In this document: positions 57,112-64,000 of the stretch, one piece after another
How positions within the stretch are numbered: the first letter of the stretch is position 1
Layout of the letters: each line of letters opens with the position of its first letter
Assembly: GCA_030063045.1 (NCBI GenBank)
Contig: JAQSEB010000205.1
Coordinates: 186,001-250,000, forward strand
Length of the DNA: 64,000 nt
Reading direction: 5' to 3'
From: Pratylenchus scribneri
Taxonomy: Eukaryota > Nematoda > Chromadorea > Rhabditida > Pratylenchidae
The notes under the pieces: generated by a model
The model's input: only the letters and a program-made list of their open reading frames with translations
Databases searched by the model: none
What the model was told of the DNA's origin: nothing
Program-made: the position numbers and the translations under genes

Positions 57112-59112
57112 ATGGATAATGAAGTTTGGCTTCTGGATCCTGGTGAAGATGAATTAGACTATGATGAGGAAGTGGAAGAGGAGAAACAACAAAATAATTC
57201 GAATATTAGAAAGGAAAGACAAAAGGAAGAAAGCGAGAAAGAAGAAAGCGAAATTGAGGAAAAAGAAACGGATATACATGGAAATGAATGGAAGCCAGAA
57301 GGAAGATGGATTCCCAAAAATATTGCCGAAAAGAAGAGAATTCCAAAAAGGAAACATTGGGAAGATAATGAAAGCATGGAACGGAAAAGCTTTTTAAATA
57401 AGCCAGAACAAAAAAGGCAAAAATTAACACTTGATGAATGGTTGAGAAGCGATCAAGAATTACAAATAAATAATTTGCCTTGGCTATCAAATGCCGAATT
57501 GATTGGTCTGGGGAAAAGCGGAAATAACATGAAGATAATGAAAAAGGAAAAAAGCGCTGGAAACATATTGTTCCTGCGAGCAACTTATGCATTGGTGAAA
57601 AAGCATGCGTTGAGAATGGCAGAAAATGAGGATGAAAACAAAAAAGAGGAAAGGGAAGAAAAAGAAAGAAAGAATGATCCGATCAACGAATTGAATCCTA
57701 AATTGGACAGGAATAAGAAAAGATTGTTTGAAGAGGAAAAAGAAGGAGCCTTGAGAATGATGAAGAGAAGCATCGGAAGCATTGATAAAAACAATCAGAA
57801 AGAAACAGAAAAATTTGAGATGGGAAGAAAACAAAGAGATGTGCAAGCATTGATGCAAAAGTCGATGGAAGAAAAGGAAAAAAGTGGGAAGGAAATTGAA
57901 AAAGAAATTGAAGAAAGCAGACGAATAATGCACAGGAAACGTTTGGATAATATGGAGAAAAAGCGAAACAATTTATTAGCCCAATTGGAAATTGAAAATG
58001 AAAGAAATTGGGGGAACAAAAAGGAATATAATAGTGGAGGACGATTTGTGAAAGGAAGAAACGATGTAAGAAGAAGAGATGAAAATCGGAATTGGAGACA
58101 GAATGAAAATAGAAATGGAATCAAAACAGAAAGCATAGTAGACGAAAAAGAGAAGGAACACATAGAAAAAGATGAAGAAGAAAAGAAGGAAGAGAAGAAT
58201 ATGAATTCAACAAGCAAATTGCTTGGGGAAAAGCCCGAGGGCACGAATAAACAATTGAATAATTCCTGCAGCATTGCAGAAGAATTGAAGAAATTAGAGG
58301 AAATAATTAAAGAAAGAAATGATGAAAACGGGAAGAAAGAAGAAAATAAAAAGAAGAAAGATGAAGAAAAAATATTAAAAGGAAATAAAAATGGATCAGA
58401 AAGAGAAAGCCTTGATGAAAGATTGAGGAAGCTGAAAGAGAGAATTGAATTAAGCAGTGGTGCAGGACAAACAGTTCAAAGTCGGTATGATTACCACCGC
58501 TCACCGACTCCACCCAGCCCGGAAATCATTCCATTGGAGGAAGAGCCGACAATTAACATTGATTATATTTGTAATTGCCCCGTGTTGGCTGATGAAATTC
58601 TTGACCGATCAGGAACAAATGTGCCGAAAGTTTTCGATGAAATTAGGGGGAGGCCCATTCCGTCCATTTTCCATGCTTTATGTTTGGACTATCAAGTGCG
58701 GCATCATCACATCAATAAATGGACACCCTCTTATTTTATTGAACTACCAGACATTGTAATCACATTGGATGCTTTCACCCAATGGGTGCAGAGCCGTAGC
58801 CCGAAACAATTGTGGAAGGAAGAAAAGATGGAAAAAATATTGAGAAGCTGGATGGGATGTGCACACAAAAAAAGCGCCATTTTAGGCGAAAGAAGATTGA
58901 CATTGAGTTGGCCTGAGTCAGCACAACTTAAGCAATGGTTAATACCATTACAAAACAGAATGGAGATAACAATTGAACGAATTCAATTGGAAGAAAAAAT
59001 GAAAGAAAAAGCAAAAGAAGCGGTTTGGAAGAAAGAAGCGGAAGAAAATGGAAGAAAGCGAAGAGAAGCAGAAGCGGAGATTAGGAAGCAGAAGGAAGAA
59101 AGACACCAGTGA
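57112..59112 (+). CDS. Third retroelement ORF: highly charged protein
   Basis: Starts at ATG 57112, 666 codons. Splice-acceptor-like CCAATCAG and TTGCAG lie just upstream (57093-57108), fitting expression from a spliced subgenomic RNA. The N-terminus is acidic (DELDYDEEVEEE), followed by a weak Trp motif (LDEWLRSDQEL...LPWLS). The middle ~300 residues are long charged coiled coil with an RN-rich basic patch (~310-345). The C-terminal ~170 residues are a compact-looking domain: PTINIDYICNCPVLADEIL, YQVRHHHINKWTPSYF, FTQWVQSRSP, SWMGCAHKKSAILG. It ends in another coiled coil. No recognised family. The gene lies before the 3' LTR where env or accessory genes sit in other elements. Confidence 0.8.
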   Translation: MDNEVWLLDPGEDELDYDEEVEEEKQQNNSNIRKERQKEESEKEESEIEEKETDIHGNEWKPEGRWIPKNIAEKKRIPKRKHWEDNESMERKSFLNKPEQKRQKLTLDEWLRSDQELQINNLPWLSNAELIGLGKSGNNMKIMKKEKSAGNILFLRATYALVKKHALRMAENEDENKKEEREEKERKNDPINELNPKLDRNKKRLFEEEKEGALRMMKRSIGSIDKNNQKETEKFEMGRKQRDVQALMQKSMEEKEKSGKEIEKEIEESRRIMHRKRLDNMEKKRNNLLAQLEIENERNWGNKKEYNSGGRFVKGRNDVRRRDENRNWRQNENRNGIKTESIVDEKEKEHIEKDEEEKKEEKNMNSTSKLLGEKPEGTNKQLNNSCSIAEELKKLEEIIKERNDENGKKEENKKKKDEEKILKGNKNGSERESLDERLRKLKERIELSSGAGQTVQSRYDYHRSPTPPSPEIIPLEEEPTINIDYICNCPVLADEILDRSGTNVPKVFDEIRGRPIPSIFHALCLDYQVRHHHINKWTPSYFIELPDIVITLDAFTQWVQSRSPKQLWKEEKMEKILRSWMGCAHKKSAILGERRLTLSWPESAQLKQWLIPLQNRMEITIERIQLEEKMKEKAKEAVWKKEAEENGRKRREAEAEIRKQKEERHQ

Positions 59113-60770
59113 TGATGAAGAAAGAAGAGAAGAGGATGATGGAAGATGAGAAAATTTGATTGATTTTTTTTTAGGTCCTATTATTAAATATTTTCCCTTA
59201 CCTATCATTTAATTACCTATTTTCTAAATAATCCCCCCTCACATTTATCTAAACCCTTATTCTTTTGTTTTATCTTTTATTTGTAATCAATAAACACCAA
59301 CCGTTTGAACAAATTTGAATGCGGCACACAACAAGGCCTTGCCCATCCAAAAACAGTCGACCAAATTGATCACAAACCACTGACGCCAATTGACCCTGAA
59401 TATAAAATTGAATAAATCAACTGGCCAAATAAACCTCACATCCATATTTGACCGTCCGCCACCATCCCGACCATGTTGAGTACAAAATTGTTGAAACATT
59501 CCTTAGCCCACATCCAATCAATACTAATTCAAATCAACCAAAGAATGAATTAGCAAGACCGGATGCGAACCTAAGAAATAAACATTATTGGTTTAACCAC
59601 ATAAAATTATTATCTGTTTGATTCGGCCGGGTTGGCACTTGGCACACATCACAAGCCATGGCCATTAAGTTCAGTTGAATTGTTAATGGAAATAAATTTA
59701 ATTAAAAATGATTAAACAAAACAAAAACCTCAATTAAACAAGCTAGAACATTCACCAAAACATTGATGGCATCAACCAATGACCAACATTGGCAATCATT
59801 GCTCAAACATTGCACCAATGTGCTGAAAAATAAAAAACTAAATTCATTTAACCAAAAAATTATTTTTATCTCGTTTGCATCCCGTCCAATTCGCCAAAAT
59901 ATTGATCGCATCAGCCATTCGCCATTGGCATGTTTTGGCCCATCACACACAAAACACAATTTATTGTTGAATAAAATTGTAATAAACATTGCTGAAAAAC
60001 AAAAATAGGAAACGTAAAAATCAAATGCGGAATAAAACGGGAAATATTGCTAAACGGAATAATTATTGGAATGAATAAAAATGGCAACGGGTAAAAAAAT
60101 AGAAACGGCCGAGGGTGAAAAGTTGTGAATGAATGTGGGAAATGAAAATGCGAGCGGCGAATGTGTCCGAGCAAGGAAAAGGGACGCTTACCCAAGCAGT
60201 CCATCAACTATACCCAAGCCATCACCCAATACCCACGCATCACACACATAAAAGTTGACCTTGTCAATTGATGATGGGAATTGAACGCGAGCAACTATGG
60301 AAAGCTATGGAAAAATGGGCAATCATTGCCGAAAAATGAATAATGAAGAATTGGCCGATTTCCCGAACCATTATACGAAATTATCAAAAAGACTAAACAC
60401 TTTTCATTTTACCGGAATATGGAGGGAAAAAATTGGAAAAATTCGGGAATGGATTTTGGAAATTAATTGGATTTGGAACATTGGTGGAATGCGATTGAAT
60501 AAAATGGGAAAATATTGCATTGGAAAAGTGGGTGCGGAAAGCTGAACTAAATTGCCAGGAAGGGGAATAAAAATTGGACTAATTTGGAATTGTGAAAACG
60601 CGGAGCAAATATTTGGAAAGAGCAGAGTTGAAGAAAGAATGAATGTGAATGAAGGTTGGCGATGGAAATGGACAGCAATGGACGCTGATGGGCATTAATG
60701 GAATGCCCATCTTCCATCAAATCAATAAAGAAGGCTGCGGCCGTGGACGGCCTTGTCGGATGGGAGAGCA
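59113..60770 (-). other. 3' non-coding tail of the retroelement with antisense exon-like blocks
   Basis: No plus-strand gene. On the minus strand, about 59525-59455 encodes WMWAKECFNNFVLNMVGMVA with a GTGAGG donor. After a TATTCAG acceptor, 59395-59287 encodes VNWRQWFVINLVDCFWMGK and ends with a stop. Similar Trp-led words occur at ~59820-59760 (WSLVDAINVLV) and ~60240-60190 (WVLGDGLGIVDGLLG). They resemble one another and could be a decayed repeat protein or chance in CCAAT-rich sequence. Support is weak. Confidence 0.35.
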
Positions 60771-61115
60771 TGAGGAATGGCCGCCAGGCATCTCGCCATG
60801 TCTAACCTATTTTCCCCTTATCCCTATTCTTTTGTTATCTCTCCCCTTTTATCCCCCACTCTTGATCCAATCCCCCTTTTTATGCTTTATCCCCTTTCCG
60901 CCCCTTATCCACCAATTGTTAATCCCTTTATAAGCTAATCCCTTTTTCTCCTTTTCTTGAGCCATTCTCGCCTTCCCCTAATCCCCCTTCCTTCCGCCAA
61001 TCCCGTCCGCCCAAACCCCCTGTTGTCCTTTTGCCATTTTTATTAATTTGGAATAAATATTATTTCATTCGTACATCTGGGGGCAGGGATCGGGTCAATT
61101 GGGGCGCAACCATCA
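60771..61115 (+). repeat. 3' LTR of the Gypsy-type element
   Basis: 345-bp copy of 43822-44166, preceded by purine-rich GGATGGGAGAGCA, followed by the TTGCC duplication. Confidence 0.95.
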
Positions 61116-61120
61116 TTGCC

Positions 61121-61860
61121 AAATTTTAGTAATTTTTGCGCTTTGTAACCAGCTTTGTAACCATATAATTTATTAAGGATAATGAAGGACTCTCATCAGC
61201 ATATATTTTCAAATTTAGTAAACTATACAAAAATTTAAATTCTCTTATTAAAATTTAAATATTTAAAAAAAACTGCTAAAAATCTAAAAAAAAATTATTT
61301 ATACTTGCGTAAATTTCTTTTAAATATTTACCATAATTTTTAATTATTTTTAGCCGTAAGCGAAAATTCTAATAGGAGGAAAAAGAGAAATTAATTAATT
61401 TGACTAATCCAAATGCTAAAATTTACGGATTAGTCCTTCAGCAAATTCTACTACTTTCATCCATCCATTTTATTATCAAATAATTTCTTCTCATCACTCT
61501 TAAATGATCACATCATTCAATATTAATCATCCTAAAATTATTTTCTGTTTTCCAAATTAGGCCAAATTTTGCCCTTCACTTATTAATGATTAATCATTTT
61601 GGCACGGAACGAATGAATTTTTGCCACGTCGCTTTACCTTTTTTATTTCATTAATTTGGCCGAACCCAAATGCCAAAAATGAATCAACATTTTTTGATTT
61701 TGTTCATTTTATTCCCATTACCATTAATAATATTGTATTTTTAAACCAAAAATAAATATTTTTATTTCAATTTCTAATTTCGTCAAATTTAATCAAGCAT
61801 TATATATTTTCTAAAAATCATTTTAGACCATTTTAATTAATTACCAAAAAGTATTACAAA
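61121..61860. other. Upstream region of the secreted-protein gene
   Basis: AT-rich. Contains ATGCCA at 61670-61675. The last ~45 bases (GACCATTTTAATTAATTACC...TACAAA) resemble those before the SPRY gene start (GACCATTTTCATTTCC...TTCAAA). Nothing else recognised. Confidence 0.5.
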
Positions 61861-62611
61861 ATGGCAAAATCTCTTATTATCCTTTTCTTCCTTGTTATCA
61901 TGGCTAATGTAAGTAGAAAAAATATATTATATTAATAAAATTTTATATCTTAAAAATACAAATAATAATTTAAAAAATTTTTATATTATCACAAAATCAA
62001 ATAAAAGTGATTTTATGACATTTGGGGATGGAAAGGTTTAATTATTAAAGGTGGTAAATCTATTGGATAATTTACATATCATTTTATTAAATTTAAAATT
62101 AATTATAAAATGTTATTAAAATCATTGACCAAAATTGAACATTTTACTAGTTTAATTAATTAAAAATTTTGCGGACTTAATTTGAATAAATATTCAACAT
62201 TAGCCAATGCTTTTTTTAATAACATTTTAATTTATTTTATGCCCAATAAAATGACACATAATTTAATCATGTTTCTACGTCAGTACTAGACCATTTTATC
62301 CACAATTGTCAAGTTCACAATTATCATAACAGTCAGAAAATCATTAAAAATGGGAATAACGACTACATCACTATTAATGTAGCATTTTTTACTGCTTCGT
62401 TATTTTGTTTCCTAATGCAGCAGAGATTGCCTATCGGCCATTCCCACAGCGAGAGAAGCTCCGCGGCGGTGGGGAGGGGGTCCGCCAGCCGCCGCTTTCG
62501 ACTCGCCCGCAGCGCACTGATAAGAGGGAGAAAAGGGAGGAAGGGGGAAAGGAGGAACGAAGAAAGAAGGAAAAAGTTCGAAAATGCCCGATGCCAAGTT
62601 GCAATGCTTAA
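61861..62611 (+). CDS. Small secreted basic protein, candidate effector
   Basis: Exon 1, 61861-61908, is a 16-codon signal peptide (MAKSLIILFFLVIMAN) ending at GTAAGT, the same size and phase as exon 1 of the SPRY gene. Exon 2 has two readings. From 62426 it gives IAYRPFPQREKLRGGG, a Lys/Glu/Arg-rich middle and a CPMPSCNA end at 62611 (77 residues). From 62421 it gives an Arg-rich protein running to 62789. Both are phase 0. I prefer the shorter because it ends in a compact Cys motif, but cannot decide. The exon is GC-rich compared with its surroundings. No SPRY domain follows, so the signal exon and promoter may have been reused. Function unknown; secretion is supported by the signal peptide only. 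Confidence 0.5.
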
Positions 62612-62789
62612 AACTTGGCATCCTATAACTTTTTACCCACTGGGCCAATTTTGCTCATCTATATCTTATTCAAAAGGCCTTTCACGTGAGAATCACGTGG
62701 ACATTAAATTAAATTTAATTTACAAAAAAATTACAAAAAATTTATTTTTAAAGTTAAAGTTCAGGAAGGGAAATGAAAGGATAAATTAG

Positions 62790-63143
62790 TTTAAAAAAAG
62801 AGTAAATTTACTCAATAAATAATTAAAAATGAAACTTGAACTTTACGATTATTGATGCAATAACAAAAGGACATTTGATTTCCTCCTTCCTTCCCCTTAC
62901 CCTGCCCTCTTTCCTTGTTGCACCCATTCCTTATCAACTATTGATTCAATAAATTGGAATTTAAAAAAGATTGAAGAAAAATTATGAATTGTGAAAATGG
63001 AAATTAGGTTGATGGATTAAAAAGAAAAAGATTAGTATAAAAATATAATCAAGATAAAGAATGATAACCGAAAAATTTTTATTTAATTTAATCATTTTTA
63101 TAATAATTTAAACATATGATAAAATTTTTGAATATTCTTTTGT
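62790..63143. other. Intergenic, nothing seen
   Basis: AT-rich with one pyrimidine-rich patch (62878-62935). No exon, repeat or inverted pair supported. Confidence 0.5.
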
Positions 63144-63655
63144 TCAATAATCAAATTCTTGTTCCAATTCAAGATCCATTCTAATTTCCTTCTCTTCTTC
63201 TTCATCTTTCTCGCCTACCAAAAAGACTTCCTTCTGATGAGGAACTTGATGTCCCGGCTTATACCAGAAATTGATCACTGTGCCACAATTCTTATGCCGC
63301 TCCCTTTTTAATGCTGAAGAATTCTTTTTATAAAAAATAAATATCGAATTAACCTTTGAATACTTGTTTAAGAGTTTCTCCATATCCATAGAAAAAAGTC
63401 CGAATACCGGTGCTCAAAGGCATATAACTCTTTTTTGTCACTTGAGCGCCATCCAGTTGATAAATCTCTTTCATATATGGTTGATCATCCCATTTTCCTT
63501 TCTCATAAAAATACATTTCCAGAACATTAAAAATGCACTCGGTCATTACTGGGTATGAGAAATAAGATCATAAATAAGAAGCCTATTAAACCTTCTTTAA
63601 CATATTTAGGTGTACTTTCTGGATTATATATCTGAACAGGACAATTTGTCAGCAT
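63144..63655 (-). CDS. Three-exon gene, uncharacterised acidic-tailed protein
   Basis: Minus-strand exons 63592-63655, 63364-63548 and 63144-63323 join in phase to 142 residues from ATG 63655. Introns are 43 and 40 bp, typical for nematodes. Visible features: VLEMYFYEKGKWDD and QLDGAQVTKKSYMP in the middle, FWYKPGHQVPHQKEVFLVG, then a KDEEEEKEI acidic run and LELEQEFDY end. No signal peptide or membrane segment, so probably intracellular. No family recognised. A further upstream exon cannot be excluded. Confidence 0.75.
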
Positions 63656-64000
63656 TATTACAATTTAATGATAATATTTAATAATCAATTTTCTAAATGA
63701 ATGTAATTAATTTTTAAAAATTTTGAATTTAACGAAAATAAAAAAAAAAACAATTATTGAATATACTGGATTGATATTTGATTTTAGTTTTATGTGTCAT
63801 TATAATGAATTTTGAGTCTTAATTAACTAATACTCTGGATAAACACGTGCATGTCACGTGAACCTCACACTTTTGCCTCTTCTTTTACTTTACCTATTAA
63901 ATTATATTTATTTTGATGCGATCCCTAATCTAAAGGATTCATAATAGATGATACATATTTCAACCAAATGAGGGTACATTGTTTCTAAAAATAGATCAGT
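63656..64000. other. AT-rich right edge, no gene seen
   Basis: 5' flank of the minus-strand gene. Contains GCATGTCACGTGAACC near 63849-63864, an E-box-like palindrome also seen near 62688-62704. Nothing else recognised. Confidence 0.4.

Larger units (their letters stand above)
43822..61115 (+). mobile_element. 17.3-kb Ty3/Gypsy-type LTR retroelement with internal env-like region
   Basis: LTRs of 345 bp (43822-44166 and 60771-61115), identical as far as I can compare, start TGAGG and end CATCA. TTGCC is duplicated at 43817-43821 and 61116-61120. A TGG-starting primer-site candidate directly follows the 5' LTR, and a purine-rich GGATGGGAGAGCA precedes the 3' LTR. Order: antisense gene-like region (44.6-46.7 kb), gag (46826-47443, then frameshift), a long frame with Gag tail, envelope-like segment, protease, RT, RNase H and integrase (to 55193), second ORF (55144-56850), third ORF (57112-59112), then a 1.66-kb non-coding tail. 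RNase H before integrase and the sequence motifs are Ty3/Gypsy-like. The identical LTRs indicate a young insertion, so the frame breaks deserve attention. Confidence 0.95.

Noticed and set aside
57487..58274. Minus-strand Ser/Phe-rich frames
   Set aside because: Shadow of the Lys/Glu-rich third ORF; complementary codons give Phe/Ser/Leu.

Overview
The window is strongly AT-rich eukaryotic DNA from a nematode, most likely a plant-parasitic tylenchid. Four things point there: a many-exon RabGAP gene whose protein matches the RABGAP1 / C. elegans tbc-11 family, trans-splice-like acceptors just before start codons, several GC-AG introns, and secreted genes including one with a signal peptide and a SPRY domain (the SPRYSEC type of cyst nematodes). 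I cannot fix the genus from sequence alone.

Layout. 1-320 is a satellite array. 1255-29303 holds one very long + strand gene. Its 32 core exons (4415-29303) join in frame to 1215 codons and encode a PTB domain, a kinesin-like domain, a TBC GTPase-activating domain and a coiled coil. Two serine-rich/basic exons at 1255-2312 also match in phase and may be its 5' end. Its big introns are a trap for mobile DNA: foldback/MITE elements, a GC-rich palindromic island, a 25-bp satellite, two head-to-head arrays of a decayed exon-like repeat, and a non-autonomous BEL-like LTR element nested in a foldback element. 29.8-32.6 kb carries minus-strand gene pieces, including a calpain relic. 32673-35857 is a hAT transposon with an 8-bp target duplication. 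36781-40465 is a five-exon minus-strand gene for a small membrane protein with a glycine-rich tail. 40742-43618 is a complete five-exon secreted SPRY-domain gene.

43822-61115 is a 17.3-kb Ty3/Gypsy-type LTR retroelement with apparently identical 345-bp LTRs and a TTGCC target duplication. It is the most unusual object here. An envelope-like segment (signal/TM, cysteine-rich ectodomain, Thr/Pro stalk, coiled coil, TM anchor) lies between Gag and protease in the same reading frame. Reverse transcriptase, RNase H and integrase follow, then an iterated Trp-rich module of unknown function running across a frameshift into a second ORF, and a third highly charged ORF. The element also carries exon-like pieces of an intron-containing gene in antisense orientation between the 5' LTR and gag, and weaker ones before the 3' LTR.

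61861 onward has a small secreted-protein gene whose signal-peptide exon and 5' flank resemble those of the SPRY gene, then a three-exon minus-strand gene of unknown function (63144-63655). Many foldback elements with different ends share degenerate TTAGGG/GGGCTA cores, a cross-family pattern worth testing.
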